From assembly GCF_020524885.1 (NCBI RefSeq), contig NZ_JAIVKJ010000001.1, positions 1,426,001-1,490,000 on the forward strand: DNA of 64,000 nt, in the 5' to 3' direction. The notes below the pieces were generated by a model. The model saw only the letters and a program-made list of their open reading frames with translations. It did no database searches and was not told the DNA's origin. Each line of letters opens with the position of its first letter. Positions within the stretch are counted from its first letter, which is position 1. Position numbers and translations under genes: made by a program. This stretch comes from Microbulbifer elongatus. Its GTDB lineage: Bacteria; Pseudomonadota; Gammaproteobacteria; Pseudomonadales; Cellvibrionaceae. Shown here piece after piece: positions 25,463-36,292 of this stretch.

Positions 25463-26272
25463 ATGTCTTCCTCCGTGCAGCTGGCAGTAACGGCTGCGAC
25501 ATCCGAGTTTTGTTCGCAGGCCGAAGCACTGGCGCAGCAGCTGCAGTTGCCGTACCTCGGCGAAACTCCTGAAAAACACATCGATTGCACGCCTTTTGTA
25601 CTCAAGCGCGGAGAGCGGCTACAGCTGTGCGCAACGGGGCGCAAGGCGCCGGGGCCCGTAGAGGTGGACTTCGTTACTGGTGCCGCCGCGCACCGGCGCA
25701 AATTTGGCGGTGGTAAAGGGCAGCAGATCGCCAAGGCAGTGGGGATCCGCAGTGGATTTTACCCGCAGGTTCTGGATGCCACCGCGGGTTTGGGGCGGGA
25801 TGCTTTTGTGCTGGCATCTCTCGGCTGTGAAGTGCGTATGCTGGAGCGGAATCCGGTGGTGTACGCATTGTTGGAAGATGGTGTCAGGCGCCTGCGCGAA
25901 GTTGCGCAATCAGATCCCGAGCTCGCACCTATAGCCGCCCGTGTGCAACTGGAGCCCGCTGTCGATAGCGCGGCTGCCTGGTTGGCAGAGCAGGGGAGCG
26001 AGTCGATTCCAGTGGTCTACCTGGACCCCATGTTCCCGAGCCGCGACAAAAGTGCCAAGGTGAAAAAAGAAATGGTGGCATTTCACCAGGTCGTCGGTTC
26101 GGATGAAGATGCGGACAGCCTGTTGGCGCCAGCGTTTGCGGCCTGCTATTACCGCACGGTGGTAAAGCGTCCGCGACTGGCACCGGATTTGAATGGTGAA
26201 AAACCGAGTCTGCGTTTTGAAGGAAAATCCGGCCGCTTTGATGTCTACACCCGGCACGGCGTGCCGGGGTGA
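25463..26272 (+). CDS. rsmJ: 16S rRNA m2G1516 methyltransferase RsmJ
   Basis: 269 residues. The SAM-binding motif is [19 protein letters not shown]; the catalytic-region motif [19 protein letters not shown] is a signature of the YhiQ/RsmJ family, together with [19 protein letters not shown]. It methylates guanosine 1516 (E. coli numbering) of the small-subunit rRNA. The upstream ribosome site is weak. Confidence 0.95.
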   Translation: MSSSVQLAVTAATSEFCSQAEALAQQLQLPYLGETPEKHIDCTPFVLKRGERLQLCATGRKAPGPVEVDFVTGAAAHRRKFGGGKGQQIAKAVGIRSGFYPQVLDATAGLGRDAFVLASLGCEVRMLERNPVVYALLEDGVRRLREVAQSDPELAPIAARVQLEPAVDSAAAWLAEQGSESIPVVYLDPMFPSRDKSAKVKKEMVAFHQVVGSDEDADSLLAPAFAACYYRTVVKRPRLAPDLNGEKPSLRFEGKSGRFDVYTRHGVPG

Positions 26273-26303
26273 TCTTTCCTGGTGATGCGGGCAGGGTGTC
26301 TGG

Positions 26304-27689
26304 TTAGCAGTTCACGGCATTTACGGCGAGGCCGCCGAGCGAGGTTTCCTTGTACTTGCTCTGCATATCGATACCGGTCTGGCGCATGGTTTCGATTACG
26401 CTGTCCAGCGGTACGATGTGCGCGCCGGTGCCGCGCAGAGCCAGACGCGCGGCGTTAATGGCTTTCACTGCGCCCATGGTATTGCGCTCAATACAGGGCA
26501 CTTGAACCAGACCGCCAATGGGGTCGCAGGTCAGACCGAGATTGTGCTCCATGCCGATTTCTGCGGCGTTTTCAATCTGCTGATTACTGCCACCCTGTAC
26601 CGCCGCGAGGCCGGCGGAGGCCATGGAGCAAGCCACTCCGATTTCACCTTGGCAGCCCACCTCCGCGGCGGAGATTGACGCATTTTTCTTGAACAACATG
26701 CCAATGGCACCGGCGGTCAGCATAAATTCCACCACCTGGTCTTTGAGGTCACCGTGCTCCTCGGGGTCGTGCACGAACTGCACATAGTAGGCGATGGTGG
26801 CGGGAATCACTCCGGCCGCGCCGTTGGTGGGGGCGGTGACAATACGGCCACGTGCGGCGTTTTCCTCATTTACCGCTAGAGCAAACAGGCTTACCCAGTC
26901 GAGAATCGCCAGGCCCTTGCAGCGCTCTTCGGCAGTCTGCTTGGACAATTCGCGGTAGTGTTCCTCGGCGCGCCGACGCACACCGAGTCCGCCGGGCAAT
27001 ACACCGCTTTGATGGCAGCCGCGCTGGATGGAGGCGTCCATCACCTCCCAAATATGCCACAGGGCATCCTTGACCTCCTGCTCACTGCGAAACGCCTTTT
27101 CGTTTTCCATCGCCAGCTCGGCAATGGTCCATCCGTGGCGATCGCACAGAGCCATCAGTTCTTCGGCGGAACTGAAATCGTAGGGGAGCAGTGTGGCGAT
27201 CTGCTCGCGGTGTTGGAAATCTTCCTCGGAGAGTACAAAGCCGCCGCCAATGGAGAAGTAGCTGCGCTCAAACAGACATTCGCCGCCAGCGAATGCCTTG
27301 CACGTCATGCCGTTCGAATGCTGCGGCAGAAACTCTTCCTTGTGAAACAGCAGGTCGCGATCGCGCTCGAAATGGATGGCGCGCTGACCGTTCAGGATCA
27401 GTTGCTGGTGTGTTTCGATTCCGGCGAGCCGCCCTTCGATGGCGTCTACATCAATGGTATCGGGGGCTTCGCCTTCGAGCCCCATCAGCACGGCCATATC
27501 GGTTCCATGGCCGATACCGGTGAGCGCCAGCGAGCCGTACAGGTGCACCTCAATCCGCTCGGTCTTGTTTAGTGTGCCCTGTTGTTCCAGATCGCAAACA
27601 AACTGGCGTGCCGCCACCATGGGGCCCACGGTGTGGGAGCTGGAAGGGCCGACGCCGATTTTGAACAGTTCGAAAACACTGATGCTCAT
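26304..27689 (-). CDS. sdaA: L-serine ammonia-lyase, single-chain [4Fe-4S] type
   Basis: 461 residues, close to the usual ~455. N-terminal domain with [20 protein letters not shown] and [14 protein letters not shown]-terminal domain with [27 protein letters not shown] and [18 protein letters not shown], which carry the cysteines of the iron-sulfur cluster. It converts L-serine to pyruvate and ammonia in the cytoplasm. Transcribed alone on the minus strand; convergent with rsmJ. Confidence 0.96.
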   Translation of the reverse strand: MSISVFELFKIGVGPSSSHTVGPMVAARQFVCDLEQQGTLNKTERIEVHLYGSLALTGIGHGTDMAVLMGLEGEAPDTIDVDAIEGRLAGIETHQQLILNGQRAIHFERDRDLLFHKEEFLPQHSNGMTCKAFAGGECLFERSYFSIGGGFVLSEEDFQHREQIATLLPYDFSSAEELMALCDRHGWTIAELAMENEKAFRSEQEVKDALWHIWEVMDASIQRGCHQSGVLPGGLGVRRRAEEHYRELSKQTAEERCKGLAILDWVSLFALAVNEENAARGRIVTAPTNGAAGVIPATIAYYVQFVHDPEEHGDLKDQVVEFMLTAGAIGMLFKKNASISAAEVGCQGEIGVACSMASAGLAAVQGGSNQQIENAAEIGMEHNLGLTCDPIGGLVQVPCIERNTMGAVKAINAARLALRGTGAHIVPLDSVIETMRQTGIDMQSKYKETSLGGLAVNAVNC

Positions 27690-28003
27690 GAGGATTCCGG
27701 GATTTTCTCGCCAAATCTGCCAGCGGTGCAGTGCGCCCGCGGGATTCGTTTTAAGTGTAGTTATGGTGCCGTTCAGCCCTGCGTGAATACCGCAGGGGCT
27801 CGGCGGCGTACACGTTCGCCGAAGCCTATTTGCAGCGCAAGGTGGGCGCCGGAAATCGAGATTATATTTGGTGAATTACCGGTCCTGGGCAACAAACTAC
27901 TAGTCTTCCACCTATCGGCGCAGGGAATATTGCGAATATTTTGGCAAAGTTGGTCGCGGAGAACGCACTGAGTAGCGGCGGGCACCGGGTCTTCAGTGGC
28001 GCA
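27690..28003. other. 314-base gene-free region between cmoB and sdaA
   Basis: Downstream end of cmoB and promoter side of sdaA, both on the minus strand. I see no gene, strong hairpin with T run, or repeat in it. Confidence 0.35.
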
Positions 28004-28999
28004 TTACGGTGCTGTCGCGGTGAGTGTGGCGCGCAGGGGGGCGGGGTGCCCCTCAATGGTCTTGCTGTGGTCCTCGGGATCGAGAAAATCCACTAGCGAT
28101 TCAAAGCGCATCCAGTCTGTGCTGCGCTGTTCTTGCAGCGTGGTGCGGTCCAGGTCGACGGTTTTCACATTGGTGAAGCCGGTCTTGCGCAGCCAGCTTT
28201 CCAGGGTTGCGGTACTGGGGAAAAACCACACGTTGCGCATTTTGGCGTAGCGCCCTTCGGGTACGAGGCACTCCCCCAGGCCGCCGTCGATGACCAGGGT
28301 CTCCAGCAGCAGCTGACCGCCGGGGCGCAACGTCTCCTTGAGTTCGCGCAGGTGCGCCATGGGCGAGCGCCGGTGGTAGAGAACCCCCATGGACAGAGTG
28401 GTATCAAAGGCTCGCAGGTTCTCGGGCAACGCCTCGATCCCCAAAGGCAACACATCCACGGGCCTGTCGAGGCCGAGATACTTCTTCAGGGCATAAAACT
28501 GGGCAACGAACTTGGCGGAGGGGTCGATACCGATAACCCGACGGGCGCCGGCACCGTACTGACGCCAGCAGTGATAGCCACTGCCGCAACCTACGTCGAG
28601 AACCAACCGATTGGAGAGATCGTCCAGATGTGGCGCTACCCGGTCCCATTTCCAATCCGAGCGCCATTCAGTGTCGATAAAGGTATCGAACACCTTCCAC
28701 GGGCCCTTGCGCCAGGGGTGTAGCTTGTGGAGCTGGGTTTCCAGGGCCTCGGTCTGTACCGGCGAGATGTCTGCCGCGCTGCCAATGCGCACTTCGCTGC
28801 CGGTCTCAATGGAAGAGGGCGCAACATCGGGAAGCGCTTCCAGTACGGCCTGCCACTCGGGGAGTTCCCCCCAGCGCGCAGGGCTCAACGCCTCGGCAAT
28901 CTGCTGGGGCAGGATCGCGAGCCAGAAGCGCAGTTCGGGAATATGCTGGAGCCCGGCATAGAGCGGTGTGTAGTCAATCATCTCAGTACTTTCGCTCAC
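28004..28999 (-). CDS. cmoB: tRNA U34 carboxymethyltransferase CmoB
   Basis: 331 residues. It transfers the carboxymethyl group of carboxy-SAM to 5-hydroxyuridine-34 of tRNA, giving cmo5U. N-terminal helical segment, then [20 protein letters not shown], a CmoB hallmark, and the methyltransferase fold with [20 protein letters not shown] and GIDPSAKF. The start overlaps the cmoA stop by four bases, an operon arrangement fitting their joint action. Confidence 0.96.
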   Translation of the reverse strand: MSESTEMIDYTPLYAGLQHIPELRFWLAILPQQIAEALSPARWGELPEWQAVLEALPDVAPSSIETGSEVRIGSAADISPVQTEALETQLHKLHPWRKGPWKVFDTFIDTEWRSDWKWDRVAPHLDDLSNRLVLDVGCGSGYHCWRQYGAGARRVIGIDPSAKFVAQFYALKKYLGLDRPVDVLPLGIEALPENLRAFDTTLSMGVLYHRRSPMAHLRELKETLRPGGQLLLETLVIDGGLGECLVPEGRYAKMRNVWFFPSTATLESWLRKTGFTNVKTVDLDRTTLQEQRSTDWMRFESLVDFLDPEDHSKTIEGHPAPLRATLTATAP

Positions 29000-29736
29000 T
29001 CATCCCGTTGCTTGATGGCAATCAGTGAGGCGAAATTGAAGCACTGAAACCATACGTCGACACTGTTAAAGCCGACGTTTTTAAGGCGGGTACGGTGGTC
29101 GAACAGGGTTTCCGGAACCAGTACATTTTCCAGGGCGCTGCGCTTCTGAGCGATTTCCAATGCACTGTAACCGTTGGCGGCCTTGAATGAATGGTGCAGG
29201 TCGATCATCAGCTCCTGATGGTCGTGGTCTGAGAAGGCCACTTTCTCCGAGAGAATCAGTACGCCTCCCGGGCGCAGGCCGTCGTAGATTTTCTGCAGTA
29301 TTGCTTCCCGCTCTTCGGTGGCAATAAATTGCAGGGTGAAATTCAGCACCACCACCGAGGCGTTTTCGATGGCCACGTTCTGCAGGTTGTCGCACACCAG
29401 CTGTACCGGTATCTGGCCGCTGTCCGCAGCCAGTACCGTGCGGGCGCGCTCGATCATTGCCTGGGAATTGTCCACCGCAACAATCTCGCAATCTGCCGCG
29501 GGAATTCGGTGGCGCATTGCGAGTGTAGCCGCGCACAGGGAGCTGCCCAGGTCGTAGCAGCGGCTGCCGGCCTGGGCATAGCGCTCGGCGAGGGTGCCGA
29601 TCATGGCCACTATCGTGGTGTAGCCCGGCACCGAGCGCTGGATCATATCCGGAAAGACTTCCACTACCGACTGGTCAAAGCTGAAGCCGGCCACCTCACC
29701 GAGAGGCTTGGAAAAAATATCGTCTTTCTTGTTCAC
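28996..29736 (-). CDS. cmoA: carboxy-SAM synthase CmoA
   Basis: 246 residues with a GTG start. It makes carboxy-S-adenosyl-L-methionine from SAM and prephenate. [32 protein letters not shown] and [14 protein letters not shown] are hallmark segments of CmoA. Sixteen bases separate it from the upstream M16 peptidase gene on the same strand; cmoB overlaps its end. Confidence 0.96.
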   Translation of the reverse strand: MNKKDDIFSKPLGEVAGFSFDQSVVEVFPDMIQRSVPGYTTIVAMIGTLAERYAQAGSRCYDLGSSLCAATLAMRHRIPAADCEIVAVDNSQAMIERARTVLAADSGQIPVQLVCDNLQNVAIENASVVVLNFTLQFIATEEREAILQKIYDGLRPGGVLILSEKVAFSDHDHQELMIDLHHSFKAANGYSALEIAQKRSALENVLVPETLFDHRTRLKNVGFNSVDVWFQCFNFASLIAIKQRDE

Positions 29737-29752
29737 TGCGTTTTACTCACCG

Positions 29753-32665
29753 TCACAGTTTTTCTTCGTGCAGGTCCAGTGCCAGCCCGGCGTCGCGGCC
29801 CTGGCTGCCGGTGACCACTGCGGTGCTGGCTTTTTCCGGTTGCAGGTAGGTCATGCCCACGCGCTGAAGATCATCGAGGGTGACTTCGGTGACCTTGCGG
29901 CGGAACTCCTGGCGAACGGCATGGGTGCGCCCATACAGGTTAGAGTGGAATGCCTTTTTCGCTTCACCGGCGGGGGAGCCGGGCTTATCCATGCCACCGA
30001 CAACCCCAAGCACGGCTTCTTCCACCTGTATCTCGTCGTGGGTTTCGTTCAGCAGCCAGTCTACCGATGCGTCGAAGTCTTTGAGGGTTTCTGCCATACG
30101 CGGGTCGCGGTAGGAATAGAACCGGAATGCCCCGATGTTTACATCGTGGCTGGCACCGCCACCGTAAGCGCCGCCTTGTTCGCGAATAGTGCGGTGCAGG
30201 AATCCGTTGCGCAGGAATCCGCCGAGCACCGCCAGTGCCGGGGCGTCTGGATGGGACATGGGCACGGTGGGATAAGCCTTGGAGCAGAAATTCACCTGGC
30301 TGTTCGCAATCCACATTTCCTGCACCTTGTGCGGGGTAAAAGGTGGCTCTACTTCGGTTGTAGTTTGCGCGGCATTGTTTGCCAGCGGGCTCAGCACCTT
30401 GGTGAAATCCGCCAGGCGATCTTCTTCACCCACGACCAGGAACTGGCGTTTTGCGTCGAAGATTTTCTGGTGAATGGCGCTGAACTTTCCAGCCAGGGTT
30501 TCCAGCCCTTCGTTGCTGTCGAGCGTTTTCACCAGTGCTTTGAGCTGACGCAGGCCGAGCAGGCCTCCAGATTCATGGCCTTCCGCGGCGGCGCGGTTGA
30601 AGCCGGCGCTGGCGGCGGCCATGGCGAGTGCGTGGCCGCTGCCGACCACAGACTGTTCGCGGCGGGCCAGGGTCTGTAGCAACAGCTCTTTAATGCGCGG
30701 TAGCTCATCGAAGCGCACCTGCTCCATGGTGGCCTGCATCAGTTCGGTCAGCCCCGCCTGGTTGGCCGCCAGCGCTTTACCGGACAGGATAAAGTGCCCG
30801 GACTGGCTGTTGAGATCGTCCAGTTCCGTGCGGTGGCTGGTAAATCCGTGCAGGGAGCCGGCGACCGCCGCCTGCCACTGCTGGACTTCCAGGTAGTTTT
30901 TGTCACCGAGGCCGAGTTCACTCAAGGTCTGGCAGTAGTAGGGCACCAGAATGCGTTCTTCATCGGTGAAGTCGGGCAGCGCGGTCACCAGTTGCTGATA
31001 TACCAGACCATTGGTGCCGGCCGCGTAGCGGGTTACCTTTGCACCGCTTAGCTGTACTTCTTCGCCTTCTACCTTGGGCAGCTCCGGTGGAATGTCTTCT
31101 ACACCCACTTTGGGGAGGATGGACTCATCGTCCTTGCGCTGCTGGCGATCCGCCAGGGCTTTTGCGGTCTGGATAATCTGCTGCTTTTCGCTGTCGCTGA
31201 GTGCTTCTCTGATTTCTGCCAGGCGGGCTTTTTCTGCCTGCTCTGCGCGGTTCGCCATATCGGTATCGGGAGACAGTACCAGCCGTACCCGGTGTTGATT
31301 CTGAAGCAATAATTCGCGCGCCGCATTGGCGATAAACTTAGGATCTTCGATCTGCTTGCGCAGTTTTTCCAGCGCGGCATCGATATTCAGCAGGCCGATG
31401 GCGTCGCCCCGGTGAGTGGCGCCGGTCAGCGCCGTCAGGATCAGCTGCAGGCCGTACGGATAGCCGTCACCACCGATTTCTCGCTGCTGCAGTTCGAGCT
31501 GGTGCAGAGCGGCGGCTACCTGTTCGTAGGGAATGCCGTTTTCTGCGACGTCTTCGAGGACCTTCAGTACCTGCTTTTCCAGTTCGTCGGCGCGTTCGCG
31601 CTCGCTGCCTTCAATGCCACATACGAACACTAGTTCGCGCTGGGAATCGTCAAGACCGCACAGGGGGGAGGGGGACTGGCCCAGTTCGGTGGTTTCCAGC
31701 AGGTGCATCAGTGGCGATGCGCTGTTATCGAGCAGCACGCCGGAAAGCAGGTGCGCGGTCAGGGCCTGTTCAAGATCGGTGACGTCGCCAAGCAGCCAAC
31801 CCAGTACGATATGGGTTTTCTCGTCCAGGTTTTCTTCACCGGGCAGTGGATACTGTTCTTCCACGCGCACCGGTGCCACATAGAGCTTTTCGCGGCCGAC
31901 TTCGATGGTTTTGTGGAGTTGGTCGAATTTATGCAGGGCTTTTTCTTCGAAGATCGCCTGATGTTCTGCCGCCTCGATATCGCCGAAGGTCATAAAAATG
32001 GCGTTGCTAGGGTGGTAGTGGCTGCGGTAGAAATTCACCAGCTGCTCGTAAGTGAGGTCTGGAATATCGGAGGGCTCACCGCCTGAGTTGAAGTGGTAGG
32101 TGGTGGTCGGGAACAGATATTTGCTCAGTTTCTGCCACAATTGTGAGGTCACCGAGCTCATGGCGCCCTTCATTTCATTGAACACCACGCCTTTGAACAC
32201 CAGCTCGCTTTCCGGGTTTTCGGTTTCGGCAAACTCCAGGCGGTGTCCTTCCTGGGCAAAGTCCAGCGGGTCCAGTTTGGCGAAGAATACCGCGTCCAGA
32301 TATACGTCCAGCAGGTTATCGAAATCCTTGCGGTTCTGGCTTGCGAAGGGGTAGGCGGTCCAGTCGGAGCTGGTGAAGGCGTTCATAAAGGTATTCAGGG
32401 AACGCCGAATCATCATGAAGAACGGGTCGCGTACCGGGTATTTGTCACTGCCGCACAGTGCGGTGTGCTCCAGGATATGGGCGACACCGGTAGAGTCTTG
32501 TGGGACGGTACGCAGGGCGACCAAAAACACGTTTTCCGGGTTGTCTGCGGCGATGTGCAGGTGCTGGGCGCCGGTACGGCGGTGGCGGTACTCTTCCACG
32601 CGAACGCCGAGGGATTCGATTTCGGCGCTGGTAATCGGTTCGAATGCGGGGTGTACGTTGCTCAA
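29753..32665 (-). CDS. M16C family zinc peptidase (presequence-protease type)
   Basis: 970 residues, the usual length for the single-chain M16C subfamily (PreP/insulinase related). The inverted zinc motif HxxEH is His63-Ile-Leu-Glu-His67 (VAHILEHTALCGSDKYPVRD), followed by the M16C sequences FFMMIRRSLNTFMNAFTSSD and FKGVVFNEMKGAMSS. Two homologous halves form a clam-shell that degrades unfolded peptides of up to ~70 residues. No signal peptide is evident. It is 16 bases upstream of cmoA and probably co-transcribed. Confidence 0.94.
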   Translation of the reverse strand: MSNVHPAFEPITSAEIESLGVRVEEYRHRRTGAQHLHIAADNPENVFLVALRTVPQDSTGVAHILEHTALCGSDKYPVRDPFFMMIRRSLNTFMNAFTSSDWTAYPFASQNRKDFDNLLDVYLDAVFFAKLDPLDFAQEGHRLEFAETENPESELVFKGVVFNEMKGAMSSVTSQLWQKLSKYLFPTTTYHFNSGGEPSDIPDLTYEQLVNFYRSHYHPSNAIFMTFGDIEAAEHQAIFEEKALHKFDQLHKTIEVGREKLYVAPVRVEEQYPLPGEENLDEKTHIVLGWLLGDVTDLEQALTAHLLSGVLLDNSASPLMHLLETTELGQSPSPLCGLDDSQRELVFVCGIEGSERERADELEKQVLKVLEDVAENGIPYEQVAAALHQLELQQREIGGDGYPYGLQLILTALTGATHRGDAIGLLNIDAALEKLRKQIEDPKFIANAARELLLQNQHRVRLVLSPDTDMANRAEQAEKARLAEIREALSDSEKQQIIQTAKALADRQQRKDDESILPKVGVEDIPPELPKVEGEEVQLSGAKVTRYAAGTNGLVYQQLVTALPDFTDEERILVPYYCQTLSELGLGDKNYLEVQQWQAAVAGSLHGFTSHRTELDDLNSQSGHFILSGKALAANQAGLTELMQATMEQVRFDELPRIKELLLQTLARREQSVVGSGHALAMAAASAGFNRAAAEGHESGGLLGLRQLKALVKTLDSNEGLETLAGKFSAIHQKIFDAKRQFLVVGEEDRLADFTKVLSPLANNAAQTTTEVEPPFTPHKVQEMWIANSQVNFCSKAYPTVPMSHPDAPALAVLGGFLRNGFLHRTIREQGGAYGGGASHDVNIGAFRFYSYRDPRMAETLKDFDASVDWLLNETHDEIQVEEAVLGVVGGMDKPGSPAGEAKKAFHSNLYGRTHAVRQEFRRKVTEVTLDDLQRVGMTYLQPEKASTAVVTGSQGRDAGLALDLHEEKL

Positions 32666-32882
32666 AAGACAGCTCCAATGGGTAGGTTTCTGTCGCCAGG
32701 GGCAATTGGTGAGGCAGCCCTGGCAAAATCGGCGGCCATTTTAGCGCTCCGGGCGGTAGAAATGACAGGGTTGACAGCCAGGTGTGGCAATCGAACTAGT
32801 TGTTGACACCTGCGCCACCGGTGCGAAACTCTGGCCTTTATTTTTTGACGCAATAAATGTAGTCGATGGGGGAAGGTGCGTT

Positions 32883-33596
32883 GTGAACTGGATGGATTAC
32901 GCGAGCTTGGTGGGTTTTTGCCTGACGTGGGCCGGGTACACGGTATTTGCCCGCAAGAAGGCGAAAACCGCCTGGTGTCTGGCTTCTTCCATGCAGTGGT
33001 ACCGGGTAGAGTGGATGCTGCGCATGCTGGAGCGGGATATGCGCATGCCCGACGCCGCCATCCTGAGCAACCTCGAGCGGGTGATCGGCTTCTTTGCGTC
33101 CACCAGCATTCTGATTCTCGCCGGTTTGGTCACCGCACTGTCGGCTAATGTTGCGGCGGTGGAAGTGCTGAGTAGCTTGCCGTTTGCCCAGACCACCACG
33201 GTCGAGCAGTTCGAGATCAAGGTCATGGTGCTCATCGTGATTTACATTTTCGCCTTCTTCAATTTTACCTGGTCGCTGCGCCAGTACTCGTTTGCCAATG
33301 TGCTCTTAGGGGCGGCCCCGGCGGTCGACGAGGAGGAGGTCACTCCCGAAGAGCGTCGTCGCTACGCCATTAGTGCCGCCAAGGTGATCGACCAGGCAGG
33401 GCATAGTTACAACTACGGCCTGCGTTCCTTCTATTTTTCCATGGCAGTGATGGGCTGGTTCGTACATCCGGTGCTGTTTGTGTTCGGTTTCCTGGCGGTG
33501 ATCTGGGTGCTGTATATGCGCGAGTTTCGTTCGCGCACCCTGCAGGTCATTTTGGCTGCCGAGGGGCGCTCCCTGGATCAGGTGCGGGACAAGTAA
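32883..33596 (+). CDS. DUF599 family membrane protein
   Basis: 237 residues from a GTG at 32883 with GGAAGG 7 bases upstream; the frame extends back to 32784 without need. Four predicted membrane segments (for example LIVIYIFAFFNFTWSLRQYS and VHPVLFVFGFLAVIWVLYM). The pattern of W-M-R-RxxRMPDAAILSNLERVIGFFAS matches DUF599, widespread in proteobacteria and without a known function. It is 48 bases upstream of cmoM and may share its transcript. Confidence 0.78.
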   Translation: MNWMDYASLVGFCLTWAGYTVFARKKAKTAWCLASSMQWYRVEWMLRMLERDMRMPDAAILSNLERVIGFFASTSILILAGLVTALSANVAAVEVLSSLPFAQTTTVEQFEIKVMVLIVIYIFAFFNFTWSLRQYSFANVLLGAAPAVDEEEVTPEERRRYAISAAKVIDQAGHSYNYGLRSFYFSMAVMGWFVHPVLFVFGFLAVIWVLYMREFRSRTLQVILAAEGRSLDQVRDK

Positions 33597-33644
33597 TGCG
33601 GCAGCAGGAAATGGTGAAGCTGTTCACCGACCGGTACTCGCTCC

Positions 33645-34424
33645 GTGGCTGATCGCAATTTCGACGATCTTGCCCAGCGTTTCAGGAAAAGGATCTACGG
33701 CGGGCTCAAGGGAGATATCCGCCTGGCGGTTTTGAACCGGGACCTGGCACCTGTTCTGGACGGTAAGGGCGATAGACTCAACGTTGTGGATGCTGGAGGC
33801 GGCCAGGGGCAGTTCGCGCTGGATCTGGCTGCGGCGGGCCACCGGGTCTGGCTTACCGATATTTCTGTGGAGATGCTCGACCTTGCACGAGAGCAGGTCG
33901 CGGAGCGCGGGCTGGGCAGCCGGGTGCAGACCCTGCAATTGCCCCTGCAAGCCCTGGATTCCGACCCGCGGATTCCGTCGGCAGATCTACTGTTGTGCCA
34001 TGCGGTGCTCGAGTGGCTCGAGCAGCCGCAGCAGGCACTGGTGCATCTCGCGCAATGCCTGGTGCCAGGCGGCTACCTTTCCCTCACTTTTTACAATCGT
34101 CGTGCGCTGGAATTTCGCCTGCTGCAGCGGGGCAGCCTGCGCCAGCTTGACCGCAACCGCAACAGTGGGGATTGGGGTGGGCACCCCGGGAGCCTCACAC
34201 CGCAAAACCCGCTTTTGCCTGAGGAGGTAATGGGGTGGGTAGAGCAGGCTGGCCTGTCACTGGTGGCGCACAGCGGCATTCGCTGTTTCCACGATTTCAT
34301 GACGCCGGAAATGCGCGATAAATTGCCGCCAGCGGCGATCGTGGAGAAGGAACTGGAATATTCCCGGGTGGACCCTTATCGACAGCTGGCCCGATACGTA
34401 CACCTGTTGTGCCGGCGGGCCTGA
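33645..34424 (+). CDS. cmoM: tRNA 5-carboxymethoxyuridine methyltransferase CmoM
   Basis: 259 residues with a GTG start and a poor ribosome site. It methylates the carboxyl group of cmo5U34 to mcmo5U34 in a subset of tRNAs. Features: DRNFDDLAQRFRKRIYGGLK at the start, methyltransferase motif VVDAGGGQGQFALDL, LCHAVLEWL, and the terminal YRQLARYVHLL, all close to CmoM (formerly SmtA). With cmoA and cmoB 4 kb away on the other strand the complete wobble pathway is present here. Confidence 0.92.
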   Translation: MADRNFDDLAQRFRKRIYGGLKGDIRLAVLNRDLAPVLDGKGDRLNVVDAGGGQGQFALDLAAAGHRVWLTDISVEMLDLAREQVAERGLGSRVQTLQLPLQALDSDPRIPSADLLLCHAVLEWLEQPQQALVHLAQCLVPGGYLSLTFYNRRALEFRLLQRGSLRQLDRNRNSGDWGGHPGSLTPQNPLLPEEVMGWVEQAGLSLVAHSGIRCFHDFMTPEMRDKLPPAAIVEKELEYSRVDPYRQLARYVHLLCRRA

Positions 34425-34430
34425 TGCTGA

Positions 34431-34985
34431 TTACTTCTCGAGCTGTTTGAGCAGCAGGGCCTTTGCGGCATTAATTCGGGACGCCAGGTAATCGTTACCG
34501 CCGCGGTCCGGGTGGAATTTCTGAATCAGCTTGCGGTGCGCACCGATGATTTCATCGCGCGTGGCATGGGCGGGAACGCTCAGGATCTTGCGCGCTTCTT
34601 CGATAGTCAGTTGCGGCTCATGGGCTCGGTGGGGCTGGCTTTCTGCGTTCTGGCTCTCACCATTTGCGCGGCTGGCTTTTTCCTTTTCCGCCCTTTCTTT
34701 TTCTGCTTTGGCCTGAGCGTGCTTGGCAATCAGCGGCGCGATCCACGGTAGGTGTCTGCCAAAGGTTCGCCACAGGCGGTTGATAAGGGGGAGCACCACC
34801 GCCACCGCAGCGCCCACCCAGTGCAGGCGTCCGGTAACGGCAAGTAGCACCGCAGCCACCGCCAGGGCGATCAGTACGTACTGGACCAGTAGCTTGCGTC
34901 GCCGCTCAGGCGGGCTGTATTTGAACTGTTGGATTGCCAGCCAGGCAAAGATGCCTACGGCAATCAGCAAAATCATGCGACCCAA
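34431..34985 (-). CDS. J-domain membrane protein
   Basis: 184 residues. The TTG at 34985 has GGAG 9 bases upstream; an ATG at 34976 is the alternative start. Two N-terminal membrane helices, a charged linker (KAEKERAEKEKASR), then a C-terminal J domain with the DnaK-stimulating tripeptide His158-Pro-Asp (KFHPDRGGND). It should recruit DnaK to the inner membrane, like DjlA-type or Tim14-type co-chaperones. Convergent with cmoM. Confidence 0.85.
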   Translation of the reverse strand: MGRMILLIAVGIFAWLAIQQFKYSPPERRRKLLVQYVLIALAVAAVLLAVTGRLHWVGAAVAVVLPLINRLWRTFGRHLPWIAPLIAKHAQAKAEKERAEKEKASRANGESQNAESQPHRAHEPQLTIEEARKILSVPAHATRDEIIGAHRKLIQKFHPDRGGNDYLASRINAAKALLLKQLEK

Positions 34986-35032
34986 GGTGTGCTGCTCCCC
35001 GGTAAAATTGAAAACCCAAGGTCGGAAGCGTA

Positions 35033-36292
35033 TCAGATGTCGATGCGGATGCCGATGGCATTAAAGTTGTCGAATTCTGGCTTTGCCACTACGTTGCTGC
35101 TGTCAAAGGCATTTTCAAAGTAAATGCGCACGCGCTCGTTCCAGCGGTACTGGAAACCGAGGTAGTACTGCTCCAGGCGGTATTGATTGCCCTGAACCAG
35201 TGCCGCGTCGAATTCCGGGTCGTCGGACTCCAGGTAATTGTGTCCACCGTAAAAGGAGTAACAGTTGTCGCGCCCCCAGGTATAACTGAGAAAAGATTCG
35301 GACCCCCTGGCATCGAAAAAGTTGGTAATACCCACCACCGATCCTTGCGGAGCCAACTGGTTGTTTTGCGAGCGCTGGACCACCACGGCGCCATAAAAAC
35401 CTTTCTCATAAGCCCCTTTGCCGTAATAGGTGCCTATGGCGGAGGCCCAGGTGTTACTACTGGCATTAAACGAGAAACTGTCGTCGATGAGGACTGGCTC
35501 CAGGCCGGAGGTGTCAAAAACCAACCCGTCCTGGCTGGCGACATCTAGTTTGACGCGGTTGTAAGCGACTCCGAAGTACAGGCCGTCGCCAATATCAGCC
35601 AGGTACCCGGCGGAGATACCGTGGCTTATGCCAAACTCGCAGTCCGAAGGGGGACAGACCAGCTCCCGATCGGGCTCGATTTCTACCGCGGTTTCGAAGT
35701 CCGCGGTATGTGCCGCATACTGAAATCCGATTTTGAACTCGCCGGCAGCAAGATCCCAGCTCTTGCGCCATGCCAGGGCGCTGTCTGCGCGGCCCGTGCC
35801 GGTCGAACCACCATCGGTGTTGAGGCCGTAGGTGCCGCTGGCAAGACCACCGGAGACGTTGTACCAGTCAGTGATATAGGTAACTTCGTAGTACACCCCC
35901 CACTGCTTTCCCATGGAGAAGTCGCCCCAGGTGGGGTGCTTTGCAAACAGGTGCCCCTGGCGCAGGAACAGCGAATTTTGCCGGTCGCCGGGTGCTGCTT
36001 GCTGGTCACCCTGGATCACCAGATTCGACGCGGAATTGATCGCCCGCACCCCCCACTCGAGGTTGAAGCCGGTGTCCCATTCGTCGTATGCCGGTACATT
36101 GAGGCCAATGCGAATACGCGATGCCCCATCTTCCATTTGGGTATCGCCGAAGGAGTTCACCATGTGCGCGGTGAAGTACCCCTCCATATACAGAGTGACT
36201 TGATTGGACTGGTAAATGGGCACTGCATTCGCACTGGATATCGCGGCGACAGTTGCCGTCGCCAGTAGTGTTCTATGGAGGTTTTTATTCAT
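35033..36292 (-). CDS. general outer membrane porin
   Basis: 419 residues from the ATG at 36292; the frame continues 24 codons upstream without a signal. Signal peptide residues 1-26 ending SANA. The chain is beta-rich, with many alternating strands such as GFNLEWGVRAINSASN and LFAKHPTWGDFSMGKQWGVY, and a Gly/Asp-rich constriction-like region; it ends IGIRIDI rather than the usual final Phe. Two cysteines in CPPSDC may form a loop disulfide. It should be a beta-barrel pore; the substrate is not known. Confidence 0.75.
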   Translation of the reverse strand: MNKNLHRTLLATATVAAISSANAVPIYQSNQVTLYMEGYFTAHMVNSFGDTQMEDGASRIRIGLNVPAYDEWDTGFNLEWGVRAINSASNLVIQGDQQAAPGDRQNSLFLRQGHLFAKHPTWGDFSMGKQWGVYYEVTYITDWYNVSGGLASGTYGLNTDGGSTGTGRADSALAWRKSWDLAAGEFKIGFQYAAHTADFETAVEIEPDRELVCPPSDCEFGISHGISAGYLADIGDGLYFGVAYNRVKLDVASQDGLVFDTSGLEPVLIDDSFSFNASSNTWASAIGTYYGKGAYEKGFYGAVVVQRSQNNQLAPQGSVVGITNFFDARGSESFLSYTWGRDNCYSFYGGHNYLESDDPEFDAALVQGNQYRLEQYYLGFQYRWNERVRIYFENAFDSSNVVAKPEFDNFNAIGIRIDI

